The translations under genes were made by a program, and so were the position numbers. This document shows, piece after piece, positions 1 to 8,752 of a stretch of 49,929 nucleotides of DNA; within the stretch, counting starts at the first letter, position 1, and each line of letters opens with the position of its first letter. The stretch covers positions 1-49,929 of the forward strand of contig CAJTCR010000039.1 of NCBI GenBank assembly GCA_910574915.1, in the 5' to 3' direction. The stretch comes from Eubacteriaceae bacterium. Lineage in GTDB: Bacteria; Bacillota; Clostridia; Lachnospirales; Lachnospiraceae. The notes below the pieces were generated by a model. It did no database searches, was not told where the DNA came from, and saw only the letters and a list, made by a program, of their open reading frames with translations.

Positions 1-76
1 TTGCACAATTTCAGATCTTGCCAAGAAACCGCACTTCTTTAGCTTTTAAAGAACTATTTTTCGATTTTGTAAAGGA

Positions 77-105
77 TTGACGCAGTCCAGCTTTTCCGAT
101 ATACT
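77..105 (+). promoter_or_regulatory. sigma-A type promoter of the ArsR-like gene
   Basis: TTGACG at 77-82 and TATACT at 100-105 are separated by exactly 17 bases, close to the sigma-A consensus. It lies about 50 bases before the start of the regulator at 157. The first 76 bases of the window hold nothing recognisable. Confidence 0.75.
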
Positions 106-156
106 GATAGTGATATATTGGAGGGGTAACATGCATACTTAACGGGGGAAACGAAT

Positions 157-1071
157 ATGCTGCATATTGAATCGCTAGATGAAGGACTTGAATTTTTTAA
201 AGCACTCGGCTCTGAGATTCGGATTGAGATTATTAAACTTTTGATTTCAAACAAATACATGAATATGAATGAGCTTGCCACAAGGCTGAACATTACAAAC
301 GGCGCTTTGACAAACCATATTAAAAAGCTGGAAGCATGCGGAATCGTAAACACTTCCAACGAATCGGCAAGCCACGGAAATCAAAAGCTGTGCTCGCTTC
401 AGTTAGATAAAGTGCTGATCGAGATCAACCGCCCAATTGTGGAAGAAAATGTCTACAACGCAGAACTAAAGGTCGGCCATTTTTCCAATTACCAGGTATT
501 TCCTACCTGCGGCCTTGCTTCTGACCAGCGCCTGATCGGAGAAGTGGACGATACGAGGTATTTTGCGCATCCGGGACGCTATGACGCGGATATTCTCTGG
601 TTTACCAAAGGCTACGTAGAATACATGATTCCAAACTTTATCCCATACACACAGGAAATTACACAGATTGTTATTTCAGCCGAGCTAAGCTCCGAAGCTC
701 CCGGCTCCAACAATAACTGGCTGTCCGATATCAGCTTTTATTTAAACGACGTATTTATCGGCAAGTGGACTTCTCCTGGTGACTTCGGGGATGTGCGCGG
801 TATTTTTACACCGGACTGGTGGTTCCCGAACTGGAACCAGTACGGGCTGTTAAAAATGCTTGTCATTAACCACAAAGGAACTTTTATCGACGGCTTGCAG
901 ATCTCTGACAAGACGATCAACGAATTTCACTTAAACAGCAACAGCACGATCAAGCTGCGCCTTGCTGTCGATGACGATTCGGAAAATGTGGGCGGCCTGA
1001 CAATTTATGGCAAGGGCTTTGGCAATTACGGCCAGGATATTAAAGTCAGCATCCATTATAACTCCGGCTGA
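157..1071 (+). CDS. ArsR-like winged-helix transcriptional regulator with a large C-terminal domain
   Basis: A 304-residue protein. Residues about 5-85 form a winged helix-turn-helix of ArsR type: EIRIEIIKLL, then the recognition region MNELATRLNITNGALTNHIK. Classical ArsR repressors have only about 100 residues, so the remaining ~220 residues are an added domain. That part is rich in aromatic residues and reads as beta-strands (for example near WWFPNWNQYG), which suggests a ligand-binding, perhaps carbohydrate-sensing, module; this is inference. The start is set by a GGGGGAAA ribosome binding site just upstream, and a near-consensus promoter lies at 77-105. The gene is monocistronic and convergent with the minus-strand operon ending at 1075. 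No metal-binding cysteine pair is obvious in the DNA-binding part. DNA-binding role is confident; the effector is unknown. Confidence 0.8.
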   Translation: MLHIESLDEGLEFFKALGSEIRIEIIKLLISNKYMNMNELATRLNITNGALTNHIKKLEACGIVNTSNESASHGNQKLCSLQLDKVLIEINRPIVEENVYNAELKVGHFSNYQVFPTCGLASDQRLIGEVDDTRYFAHPGRYDADILWFTKGYVEYMIPNFIPYTQEITQIVISAELSSEAPGSNNNWLSDISFYLNDVFIGKWTSPGDFGDVRGIFTPDWWFPNWNQYGLLKMLVINHKGTFIDGLQISDKTINEFHLNSNSTIKLRLAVDDDSENVGGLTIYGKGFGNYGQDIKVSIHYNSG

Positions 1072-1074
1072 TCG

Positions 1075-1329
1075 TTAACGTCTCCACTTTTGATACGGAC
1101 ATCTGCCATGCCGGATTGCTGCACGCAGCTCCACGTAACAGCCGCACGCCTGGCAGGTTGCTTCCACAAGCTTCTCACATTTCATGCAGACGGCAAGCCT
1201 TTCTTCATAGGCTTCTCCGTCAGTCCGATCCTGGGGCTTGATCGCCCCGATATATTTTCCAATATTTTTCTGGTCTTCGGCTGCCAGATCTCTCAGCAGG
1301 CATTTTTTACAGATCCTTTGCTGTTCCAT
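1075..1329 (-). CDS. small Cys-rich protein, last gene of the ATP-grasp operon
   Basis: An 84-residue protein with several cysteine pairs: CKKC near residue 7, CMKC near 48 and CQACGC near 59, plus a late HGRCPY. The arrangement suggests two zinc-ribbon-like knuckles. It resembles the small clostridial proteins grouped as DUF6171, but that assignment is from memory and uncertain. The start codon lies inside the 3' end of the preceding ATP-grasp gene (23-base overlap), so translation is probably coupled. It could be a substrate or carrier of the two ligases, or an unrelated zinc protein; no function is known. Confidence 0.7.
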   Translation of the reverse strand: MEQQRICKKCLLRDLAAEDQKNIGKYIGAIKPQDRTDGEAYEERLAVCMKCEKLVEATCQACGCYVELRAAIRHGRCPYQKWRR

Positions 1330-2218
1330 TTCTTCGTTCCTCCTGTATAAAACCGATATATTCGTCTACGATATCATAATCCGTCAGAGAATACAAGCCT
1401 CTCGCGCCAGCCATATCTTCGATTTCATTAAATACCATCCGCCCGTGATCAAAAATAAAGTCTATCCCCGCCATTCCGATCGAAAGCCCGTCCGCCGCCC
1501 GCTGCACCAGCTCCCGCTCCCTGCCGGAAAGCTGATACAGCTCTACGCTCCCGCCCAGGCAGTAATTGCTGCGAAAATCAGTCTCGGACGTACGCAGCAC
1601 TGCCGCCGCGATTTTATTTCCGACCAGATACACACGCACGTCCCTGCCCAGCTCAGATGCCGCCTGCTGCACCAGGTAGCTCTGCCCGCCGCTCCCTGCC
1701 TCCCCGTGCTGCGCCTTCCATTCCTCCCACATCGCTTTACTGCGGATCAAAAACACTTCCGTACCGCCGTGCCCGCCGCAGGACTTGACAACCGCCGGAT
1801 ACCACTGCGGCGGCTTGTCTGTGCCGTAAAGCACAGGCATCACCGGAATGCCGCGCCGCTGCATATAACGGTATGCCAGCGCCTTGTCGTTGCCAAGCCT
1901 TGCAACCAGCGAATGGTTATACACGCAGATTCCCGCAGCCTCCAGCCATTTGGCAAGACGGTAATCTCTCGTACGGTTAATGACAAATGCAGGCGCCTGT
2001 GCCAGCAAAAGCTCCCGCAGCCTGCCTTCCGCTGCTTTGTCACCAAGCATCTTCGGATGATACAGGCACTGCGCGACAGACATCCCGCGCTTTTTGCAGG
2101 CATTTTCATATAAACGCAGATAATGCGGGTTTTTGCTGCCATCCCCCGCTGTATATACCATCCAGCCATGTAAACAGCAGCGTGTGGGCTGTGTCTGGAT
2201 GGTTATGATTTGATTCAT
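1307..2218 (-). CDS. RimK-like ATP-grasp ligase (second of a tandem pair)
   Basis: A protein of about 303 residues of the ATP-grasp superfamily, whose members join a carboxylate to an amine or thiol through an acyl-phosphate. Visible signatures are the glycine-rich KSCGGHGGTEVFL loop, the partner strand YLVQQAASELGRDVRVYLVG, and the C-terminal metal-ligand strand MVFNEIEDMAGARGLY. The open frame extends upstream to 2332, but the start at 2218 is preferred: it has an AGAGGTGA ribosome site and forms an ATGA overlap with the stop of the preceding ATP-grasp gene. It has the same fold as its neighbour but is clearly diverged, which points to consecutive or heteromeric ligation steps. The substrate (peptide, polyglutamate or other) cannot be told. 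Confidence 0.85.
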   Translation of the reverse strand: MNQIITIQTQPTRCCLHGWMVYTAGDGSKNPHYLRLYENACKKRGMSVAQCLYHPKMLGDKAAEGRLRELLLAQAPAFVINRTRDYRLAKWLEAAGICVYNHSLVARLGNDKALAYRYMQRRGIPVMPVLYGTDKPPQWYPAVVKSCGGHGGTEVFLIRSKAMWEEWKAQHGEAGSGGQSYLVQQAASELGRDVRVYLVGNKIAAAVLRTSETDFRSNYCLGGSVELYQLSGRERELVQRAADGLSIGMAGIDFIFDHGRMVFNEIEDMAGARGLYSLTDYDIVDEYIGFIQEERRNGTAKDL

Positions 2219-3120
2219 ATTTGTTTCACCTCTTTTATACGCTCCAAACAATACCGCACAATCTCTTCCGCCGTATTCACTCCCGTGCACTGAAAGATAT
2301 TTACAAAATGCGCATTCGAATTTACTTCGCACAATACCGGTTCGCCACCTTCCCCAAACAAAATATCCACGCCCGCAAAATCCAAAGAAAGTATTTCCAT
2401 CACCTGTTTTGCCAGATGAAGCTGCGCCGCGTCAGGCTCATATGCTTCCATGCTGCCCCCGTTTGTAATGTTGGCGCGAAAATCGTGCGCGTGATGCCGG
2501 CGCATCGCGGCAACGGCACGCTGTCCGACCATTTGAATACGGACGTCCTGCCCGCTGGACGCGGCAATATATTCCTGAAATAAAAACGGGCGGTTTTTTA
2601 TAAAACGCAGGCACTCTTCCAGTTCTTCCCCATTGTGCACCAAAAAGACCTGCTGCCCGAAAGAACCGTAGCATTCCTTAATAACCATCGGATAGCCAAG
2701 CGTCTTTACAACCCCAGGCAAAAAGTCCAGCTTCGGGTAGCCTTGCGTCCGAAAGGTCTTTGGCGCAATGATTGTCCTTGGCATACGAATGTCATGGCAA
2801 AGCAGCTCTAAGAAGGTACGCGCTTTGTCATCGCAGATTTCTATGCTGTCTGCACAGTTAAACAGCCGGATGCCCAGCTTTTCGAGCAGCCTTGCCAGCC
2901 GGATATCCTTATCCCAAAAAAGGACGAACTGCGGCAGCCGCTGTCCCTGCAAAAGATGCTTCTCACCCATTACCAGCTCTGGCAGCAGCATATCGTTTGT
3001 TTTGATTTCCAGCATACATCCCTGGTTTTTCGCCGCCTGCACCAGCCACGCAAAAATCTGCCTGAATTTTTCGGAATCGATAAAGCCATTGACGACCAGC
3101 CATGCATAAACTGTGTTCAT
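2215..3120 (-). CDS. RimK-like ATP-grasp ligase (first of a tandem pair)
   Basis: A protein of about 301 residues, ATP-grasp superfamily, close to RimK / alpha-L-glutamate ligases in layout. The N-terminal pre-ATP-grasp region (to about 110) is followed by the ATP-binding part with VIKECYGSFGQQVFLV, FLFQEYIAASSGQDVRIQ and the metal-binding end PVLCEVNSNAHFVNI. The start at 3120 is chosen over 3141 because AAAGGA stands eight bases before it. It is the first gene of a three-gene operon, and its stop overlaps the next start by ATGA. A terminator-like hairpin ends only ~20 bases before its start, which hints at attenuation. Family assignment is firm; substrate and pathway are unknown. Confidence 0.85.
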   Translation of the reverse strand: MNTVYAWLVVNGFIDSEKFRQIFAWLVQAAKNQGCMLEIKTNDMLLPELVMGEKHLLQGQRLPQFVLFWDKDIRLARLLEKLGIRLFNCADSIEICDDKARTFLELLCHDIRMPRTIIAPKTFRTQGYPKLDFLPGVVKTLGYPMVIKECYGSFGQQVFLVHNGEELEECLRFIKNRPFLFQEYIAASSGQDVRIQMVGQRAVAAMRRHHAHDFRANITNGGSMEAYEPDAAQLHLAKQVMEILSLDFAGVDILFGEGGEPVLCEVNSNAHFVNIFQCTGVNTAEEIVRYCLERIKEVKQI

Positions 3121-3139
3121 TTTCTGTTCCTTTCTGTAC

Positions 3140-3189
3140 AAAAAGAAGGCTGCCCGGATCTCATCTATGGATGCACGTTCCAGACAACC
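3140..3189 (-). terminator. terminator-like hairpin just before the ATP-grasp operon
   Basis: On the minus strand GGTTGTCTGG pairs with CCGGGCAGCC (10 pairs, with G-U pairs allowed), loop about 22 bases, followed by TTCTTTTT at 3140-3147. It ends about 20 bases before the start at 3120. It either ends the NYN transcript or acts as an attenuator. Confidence 0.55.
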
Positions 3190-3419
3190 CCTTTTTTATT
3201 CTTTACTATCTTACTATTTTACCTGCCTTGCCTGCCGGTATTACAGTTCCTGTCCACCTGCTCCGGCTTTCGATTTATATATATCCATGAAGCTGCCTGT
3301 TCGTTCCAAAGCATTTCATTTGTTACTTTTTCGAAAGCGCTTCGTTATTTTTCCAATCTTTTTGTATTTTATGTTTTGTTTTACACTGCCATGCCAGCAA
3401 GCGCTTTCCATCTTTTTTC
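3142..3419 (-). promoter_or_regulatory. intergenic leader before the ATP-grasp operon, with cre-like sites
   Basis: This 278-base gap between the NYN gene and the ATP-grasp operon contains no open frame of note. On the minus strand it carries a terminator-like hairpin (3148-3189) close to the ATP-grasp start, and two palindromic AAAGCGCTT boxes (about 3333-3346 and 3396-3409) that partly match the catabolite-responsive element consensus (roughly 9 and 11 of 14 positions). No T-box, SAM, B12, glycine or lysine riboswitch signature was recognised. Regulation by attenuation or carbon control is inference. Confidence 0.4.
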
Positions 3420-4205
3420 CTATCTGGCTGCTGACTGCTGCCACAGCCCGTCTTCCTTAAGCTGTGTCCAGTCGACTTCTAAAAGCTGCTGTGTATACTC
3501 ATGGTTTCTTCCGGTCTTTTTTGTTGTAACTTCTATGTATTTTTGGTTAATCATACCGTCTAACGCTGTCTTGACGCGGGACTTGGATACCCGGTTATAC
3601 GATGCCACGCTTTCAATCGTTTTCCAATAAGAAGGCTTTCTCGACGCATTTTTTGTCCGCAGCCTGTCTAAGCTGATCAGGATCAGGTCGTTATAATGAT
3701 TGCGCTCCTGTTCCTGCCTTGGCATTTCCACATAACTCGTTGCCGCAGATTTCAGCGCGTTGCTGAATGCAAACTTGACGCCATAGATAATGACTTTCTT
3801 GTCCTTTTCTTTTAAATATTCCACAACCTTTGTAAAATGGGCGTCGCCTGTAAACAAAATATATACCTCGTCATTATTTTTTTCAGCCATACTGCGGTAA
3901 ATCGTATCCAGAATCATAATATCCGTGAAATCTTTATCCACGCCTTCTTTTGTGCTCGCCGTATGGACGACATGGTCAGTAAGCACTTTCAGCTTTTCTA
4001 GTTCTGTGCCGATCTTTGGCTCCGAAAAATCGCCAAATATATAGAGCTTATGTATCTCATATTCCTGTTTCAGCTCGTCAATCCATTCTTCCACATTTGG
4101 CTTCATCTGCACTTTATTATGATACCCATAATACCAATGCTCGTAATCTACGAACACTGCTGCCTTTGGTTTGCCGGAAGTCTTTTTCTTAAAAAATTCA
4201 AACAT
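3420..4205 (-). CDS. NYN-domain (PIN-like) protein with C-terminal winged helix
   Basis: A 261-residue protein. Residues about 13-165 form a NYN domain, a PIN-like fold of putative ribonucleases: AAVFVDYEHWYYG carries the first acidic residue, KDFTDIMILDTIY the middle aspartates and YILFTGDAHFTKVV the GD motif. Residues about 170-245 (KPSYWKTIESVASYNRVSKS onward) read as a winged helix that may bind nucleic acid. The family contains RNA-processing and RNA-decay nucleases, so a role in RNA metabolism is likely, though target and activity are inference. A strong AAAGGAGGG ribosome site precedes the start, and a promoter candidate lies at 4284-4312. It is a single gene. Confidence 0.8.
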   Translation of the reverse strand: MFEFFKKKTSGKPKAAVFVDYEHWYYGYHNKVQMKPNVEEWIDELKQEYEIHKLYIFGDFSEPKIGTELEKLKVLTDHVVHTASTKEGVDKDFTDIMILDTIYRSMAEKNNDEVYILFTGDAHFTKVVEYLKEKDKKVIIYGVKFAFSNALKSAATSYVEMPRQEQERNHYNDLILISLDRLRTKNASRKPSYWKTIESVASYNRVSKSRVKTALDGMINQKYIEVTTKKTGRNHEYTQQLLEVDWTQLKEDGLWQQSAAR

Positions 4206-4283
4206 CTCTTCCCTCCTTTCCCTGCTTCAAAGTGACTCCCTTATGTATTTTTATGCAAAACTCCATGTTCTGCACTCTTTTCT

Positions 4284-4312
4284 ATTATAAATCATTCCCC
4301 GCATTTATTGAA
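4284..4312 (-). promoter_or_regulatory. promoter candidate for the NYN gene
   Basis: On the minus strand TTCAAT (4307-4312) and TATAAT (4284-4289) are 17 bases apart. The -10 box is perfect and the -35 box is weak. Confidence 0.5.
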
Positions 4313-4340
4313 GCTTTTTCTTTTTGTGTAAATAGAAAAA

Positions 4341-4377
4341 GAAAAACGCCAAAAGAGCCATTTTTTGGGCGTTTTTC
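4341..4377 (-). terminator. intrinsic terminator of radA
   Basis: GAAAAACGCC (4341-4350) pairs perfectly with GGCGTTTTTC (4368-4377). In the minus-strand transcript the stem runs into a T-rich tract. It lies 11 bases after the radA stop. Confidence 0.8.
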
Positions 4378-4387
4378 CTAAAAAACA

Positions 4388-5746
4388 CTATAAAATCCTG
4401 CGCACTGCCTGCTGTACGTTCTCTACGCCGATCAGCGTAATCCCTTCGGTCTGCATATTGGCATCCAGAGACACTTTGGGCAGGATGCATGTCGTAAATC
4501 CCAGCTTGCGTGCTTCCAAAATCCGCTGCTTTGCCAGGCTGACCGCACGCACCTCGCCGCTTAAGCCGACCTCGCCAAAGCAAATCGTCTTTTCATCAAT
4601 ACAGCGCTCCTTGTAGCTGGAGATAATCGCCAGTACAATGCCAAGGTCTAGCGCCGGTTCATTCATTTTAATGCCGCCTGCGATATTGACATAGGCGTCA
4701 CATTCGCTCAGCCGCAGGTTCAGCCTTTTTTCTAGCACCGCCATCAGCAGGTTGACGCGGTTTGTATCCGTTCCCGCAGCCGTGCGCCTTGGGATGCCAA
4801 AGCTGCTGCGGCAGACTAACGCCTGCACTTCTAGCAGGATCGGGCGCGTACCTTCGATCGAACACGCTACGACAGAGCCTGACGCGTCTTTTGGCTTTCC
4901 GCTCAACATAAACTCCGATGGATTTTCTACTTCCGCAAGCCCTTGCTCGCGCATCTCAAACACGCCGATCTCGTTTGTAGAACCAAACCGGTTTTTCACG
5001 CCGCGCAATATCCGGTACGATGCATGTCGGTCTCCTTCAAAATAAAGCACCGTATCTACCATATGCTCGAGCACACGCGGCCCTGCAACAACCCCTTCCT
5101 TGGTCACATGGCCGACCAGGAAAATCGTAATGCCAAGCCCTTTGGCAAGCTGCATAAAGGCGCCGGTTGCCTCCCGTACCTGCGATACGCTGCCTGGAGA
5201 AGACGATATATTTTCGCTGTACATCGTCTGGATCGAATCAATCACAACGACCTGCGGCTTTCCCCTGCGCAGCACCGCGTCGATCACCTCGAGGTTTGTC
5301 TCGCAAAGCAAAGACAGGCTGTCTGTAAACTGCCCGATTCTCTGCGCACGGATTTTAATCTGCTGCAAGGACTCCTCACCTGAAATATACAATACCATAA
5401 TGCGCTGCGCGCTTAACTTCTGGCATACTTGCAAAAGCAGCGTAGATTTTCCGATGCCGGGATCGCCGCCGACTAGTACAAGCGACGCCGGGACGATCCC
5501 GCCGCCAAGCACGCGGTCAAGCTCCGGGAAGCCGCTGGCAAAGCGTTCCTCCCGCTGCAACGTAATGTCGCTTAACACAACCGGGCTGGCGTCTTGCAGC
5601 AGCTTTTGCGGCGACATGCTTTTTTTTTGCGCTACAGGCTCCTCCACAAACGTATTCCACTGCCTGCATCCCGGACACTGTCCGAGCCATTTTGCCGATT
5701 CATGCCCGCATTCCTGGCAAAAATAAATCGTTTTTGCTTTTGCCAT
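4388..5746 (-). CDS. radA: DNA repair protein RadA (Sms)
   Basis: 452 residues, normal for RadA, a RecA-like ATPase that helps process branched recombination intermediates. In order: an N-terminal C4 zinc finger (CQECG ... CPGC, residues 10-30), Walker A GGDPGIGKST near residue 93, Walker B VVVIDSIQT, the RadA-specific KNRFGST motif near 252, and the Lon-protease-like C-terminal domain from about 270 (GGIKMNEPALDLGIVLAI). All key motifs are intact. It starts two bases after the stop of the upstream 137-residue gene, so the two are co-transcribed from the promoter at 6212-6241, and it ends at a clear intrinsic terminator. Confidence 0.97.
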   Translation of the reverse strand: MAKAKTIYFCQECGHESAKWLGQCPGCRQWNTFVEEPVAQKKSMSPQKLLQDASPVVLSDITLQREERFASGFPELDRVLGGGIVPASLVLVGGDPGIGKSTLLLQVCQKLSAQRIMVLYISGEESLQQIKIRAQRIGQFTDSLSLLCETNLEVIDAVLRRGKPQVVVIDSIQTMYSENISSSPGSVSQVREATGAFMQLAKGLGITIFLVGHVTKEGVVAGPRVLEHMVDTVLYFEGDRHASYRILRGVKNRFGSTNEIGVFEMREQGLAEVENPSEFMLSGKPKDASGSVVACSIEGTRPILLEVQALVCRSSFGIPRRTAAGTDTNRVNLLMAVLEKRLNLRLSECDAYVNIAGGIKMNEPALDLGIVLAIISSYKERCIDEKTICFGEVGLSGEVRAVSLAKQRILEARKLGFTTCILPKVSLDANMQTEGITLIGVENVQQAVRRIL

Positions 5747-5748
5747 GC

Positions 5749-6162
5749 TTATTTCTTCACAATCTTTACAGCCGTCTGGCTGTCCGCACCCAACTCGACG
5801 CTTACGGTCAGCTTGCCGCCCAGGTTGGTCTTCATCGTTCCTGCGTTTTCCCCGTTAATAAATACCTCGTATTCGGTAGAATCGCTCAGCCCCAGTGTAA
5901 TTTCTGCATCTTCCGGCCCCTCTACCTGAAAAGAGACTTCATTTTCCGTAATGTCCAGTCCGTTTACCGCTGTCCCAGGCACAGATTCATAAACAAAGCT
6001 CCCGTTGCATTCCAGTTTTGTAATCTCCCGGAAGGTCTTGACTTTGTACAGATCCGTACCATGCGCAAAATTGTCTTTTTTGGTCTTTGAAGCCAGCGTA
6101 TAATCCCCAAAGCTTATTTTTCCATCTGCTTCTGTGCGAATCAGTTCGCTAATTACACTCAT
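5749..6162 (-). CDS. conserved small protein of unknown function, cotranscribed with radA
   Basis: A 137-residue acidic protein with no signal peptide or membrane segment. The sequence reads as mostly beta-strands, with short repeats of the type GxYTL, EVSFQVEG and EYEVFINGENAGTM, so a small beta-sandwich is likely. I recognise no catalytic motif and no certain family. It has a GGAGG ribosome site and a good promoter upstream, and is two bases from radA. That coupling suggests coordinated expression, not necessarily a repair role. Confidence 0.75.
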   Translation of the reverse strand: MSVISELIRTEADGKISFGDYTLASKTKKDNFAHGTDLYKVKTFREITKLECNGSFVYESVPGTAVNGLDITENEVSFQVEGPEDAEITLGLSDSTEYEVFINGENAGTMKTNLGGKLTVSVELGADSQTAVKIVKK

Positions 6163-6211
6163 TTTTTTATCCTCCAGTTGCTCCTATGCTTCTACTGCAC
6201 ATAATGAATAT

Positions 6212-6241
6212 ATTATACTATAGTTCTGCTAAAAATGTCAC
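6212..6241 (-). promoter_or_regulatory. promoter of the small gene-radA operon
   Basis: On the minus strand GTGACA (6236-6241) and TATAAT (6212-6217) are 18 bases apart, about 50 bases before the start at 6162. Confidence 0.65.
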
Positions 6242-6272
6242 CTGTTTTTTTATATTTCCAACAATCTTTCGG

Positions 6273-8732
6273 TTACTCGCTTTCACATTTGCCGGAAAAA
6301 TGAATCCGCTTGTTTTTTGTCCCGATCGCTACGGTATCTCCTTTTTTTACAGCGCCGGAAAGAATCTCTTCGGCAAGCTTGTCTTCGATCTCGATCTGGA
6401 TCATACGCCGCAGCGGACGGGCGCCAAACTTCGGATCGTATGCCTTTTCCACAACGTAGCTCTTTGCGGTATCCCGGATCACAAGCTGGATATCCATCTG
6501 CGTTTTGCACCGTTCCACCAGATTTTTGGTCATCAGCGCAACGATCTTTTTCATATCCTCTTTATTCAGCATACGAAAGACAAGCATTTCATCGATACGG
6601 TTGATAAACTCCGGCTTGAATATCCGCTTGACTTCTTCCATCACGCCGCCTTTCATCCGCTCGTAATCCTGCTTTTCATCTTCGTTCGACGCAAAGCCGA
6701 GTTTTTTGGGCTCCACGATCGCCTGTGCCCCTGCGTTTGATGTCATAATAATAATCGTATTTTTAAAGTCGACTCTGCGTCCCTGCGCATCGGTAATCCT
6801 GCCGTCGTCGAGTACTTGCAGCAAAATATTAAATACGTCTGGATGTGCTTTTTCGATCTCGTCAAACAAAATCACGGAATATGGATGGCGGCGCACTTTT
6901 TCACTGAGCTGTCCGCCTTCATCATACCCGACATATCCAGGAGGCGAGCCGATCAGCTTGGATACGCTGTGCTTTTCCATATATTCAGACATATCCACGC
7001 GGATAATCGCCTGTTCATCGCCAAACATCGCTTCTGCCAGCGCCTTGGAGATCTCGGTCTTTCCCACGCCCGTAGGCCCTAAAAACAGGAACGAGCCAAT
7101 CGGCCGGTTCGGATCCTTTAACCCTACGCGCCCTCTGCGGACAGCCCTTGCTACCGCGCTCACTGCCTCTTCCTGCCCGACGACACGCTTGTGCAGTATT
7201 TTTTCCAGCTTCTGCAAACGCTCTGCCTCCCCTTCGGTCAGCTTCTTCACCGGGATCTTTGTCCAGCCGGAAACGACGTCCGCAATCTCATTTTCCCCTA
7301 CGGTCAGCCTGCGTTTTTCATTGTTTTTCTGGCAGCGCTTTAACAGCTTGTCGTACTCCTTTTTGCACTGGTCGCGTTCCGCTTTTATTTCACTCGCCTG
7401 CGTAAACTGCTGTGCAATCAGCGCCTCCTCTAACTCTTCTTCCAGCTCGTGCATCTGCTGTTCTAAGATCACCAGCTTTTCCGGTACCGGAAATCCAGCC
7501 AGACGCACCTTCGCTGCCGCCTCGTCAATTAAGTCAATCGCCTTATCAGGCAGAAAACGGTCGTTGATATAGCGTGCCGACAGCTTTGCCGCGGCGGCAA
7601 GCCCGCTGTCTGTAATCTCCACCTGGTGGTGCAACTCATACCTGCCGCGCAGCCCCTTTAAGATCTCTACGGTCTGCTCCACGGTAGGCTCTTCCACCGT
7701 AACCGGCTGGAAGCGCCGCTCCAGCGCCGCGTCTTTTTCCACATATTTGCGGTATTCCTCAATCGTCGTAGCGCCGATTAGCTGGATCTCCCCGCGTGCC
7801 ATCGCAGGCTTTAAAATATTCGAGGCATCAATAGCGCCTTCTGCGCTGCCTGCACCGATAATCGTATGGATCTCATCGATAAACAGGATAATATTGCCGG
7901 AGGATGTGACCTCATGGATCACACGCTTGATGCGTTCCTCAAATTCCCCGCGGTACTTTGAGCCTGCCACCATGCCCGACAAATCCAGGGTAACGACCCT
8001 GCGGTTTGCCACGCTGTCCGGCACGACGCCTGAGACGATCCGCTGCGCCAGCCCTTCCACGATCGCCGTTTTGCCGACGCCCGGCTCCCCGATCAGGCAC
8101 GGGTTATTTTTTCCGCGCCTGCTTAAAATCTGGATCACACGCTCGATCTCCTGTTCCCTGCCAATCACCGGGTCTAGTTCATCTTCTACTGCCATGCGCG
8201 TCAAATCTCTGGAATACTGGTCTAACATCGATGTCGGCCCGTCTTTTCTGCGGATCGGCTTGCCGTTTTGAAAATCTTCTTTATAGGCGTTTGTATCTTC
8301 TCCCATTGCCACAAGAATATCAATATACATTTTCTGCATATTTACATTCATCGTATTCATCAGGCGCGAAGCCGCACAGTCCATAGACTTGATAATCGCA
8401 AGCAGCAGGTGTTCCGTACCGATACTTTCGCTGCGAAAACGGTCTGCTTCCGCCGCCGCCATATCCAGCACCATGCCCGTCTTTGGCGTATAGCCGTCGC
8501 GCTCCTCAACAGCCACGGAAGAAGACGGCGCAATCAAGTCTTTAATCAACTGCAAAAGCTGCGCTTCTTCCACGCCGTTATCTGCCAGAATCTGCGCAGC
8601 AACGCCTGTGCCCTCTTTCATCAGTCCAAGCAGGATATGCTCTGTCCCGATATAATTATGCTTTAAATTTTTTGACGTCTTCCCTGCAAGGTCCAATGCT
8701 CTTTGAGCCTTTGCAGTATATGGTTTACGCAT
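6273..8732 (-). CDS. clpC: ClpC-type AAA+ unfoldase (ATP-dependent Clp protease ATP-binding subunit)
   Basis: 819 residues, the usual size of ClpC, the hexameric unfoldase that feeds substrates to ClpP. Two N-terminal Clp repeats (about 1-140) carry the GTEHILLGL and GTEHLLLAI signatures. The first AAA+ module has Walker A GEPGVGKT near 216 and Walker [10 protein letters not shown]; a UVR/M-domain coiled coil ([19 protein letters not shown]) lies near 420; the second module has GPTGVGKT near 553 and [12 protein letters not shown]. The LGF loop typical of ClpP docking lies in the second module (KKLGFASNE). A GGAGGAG ribosome site sets the start. The gene is the last of an operon (phosphatase, membrane protein, clpC). 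The usual ctsR-mcsA-mcsB genes are absent here. Confidence 0.96.
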   Translation of the reverse strand: MRKPYTAKAQRALDLAGKTSKNLKHNYIGTEHILLGLMKEGTGVAAQILADNGVEEAQLLQLIKDLIAPSSSVAVEERDGYTPKTGMVLDMAAAEADRFRSESIGTEHLLLAIIKSMDCAASRLMNTMNVNMQKMYIDILVAMGEDTNAYKEDFQNGKPIRRKDGPTSMLDQYSRDLTRMAVEDELDPVIGREQEIERVIQILSRRGKNNPCLIGEPGVGKTAIVEGLAQRIVSGVVPDSVANRRVVTLDLSGMVAGSKYRGEFEERIKRVIHEVTSSGNIILFIDEIHTIIGAGSAEGAIDASNILKPAMARGEIQLIGATTIEEYRKYVEKDAALERRFQPVTVEEPTVEQTVEILKGLRGRYELHHQVEITDSGLAAAAKLSARYINDRFLPDKAIDLIDEAAAKVRLAGFPVPEKLVILEQQMHELEEELEEALIAQQFTQASEIKAERDQCKKEYDKLLKRCQKNNEKRRLTVGENEIADVVSGWTKIPVKKLTEGEAERLQKLEKILHKRVVGQEEAVSAVARAVRRGRVGLKDPNRPIGSFLFLGPTGVGKTEISKALAEAMFGDEQAIIRVDMSEYMEKHSVSKLIGSPPGYVGYDEGGQLSEKVRRHPYSVILFDEIEKAHPDVFNILLQVLDDGRITDAQGRRVDFKNTIIIMTSNAGAQAIVEPKKLGFASNEDEKQDYERMKGGVMEEVKRIFKPEFINRIDEMLVFRMLNKEDMKKIVALMTKNLVERCKTQMDIQLVIRDTAKSYVVEKAYDPKFGARPLRRMIQIEIEDKLAEEILSGAVKKGDTVAIGTKNKRIHFSGKCESE

Positions 8733-8752
8733 CGATTTTTCTCCTCCAACAT

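Noticed and set aside
1307..2332. Longer start of the second ATP-grasp gene at 2332
   Set aside because: It would overlap the first ligase gene by more than 100 bases, whereas the ATG at 2218 has an AGAGGTGA site and a classical ATGA overlap.
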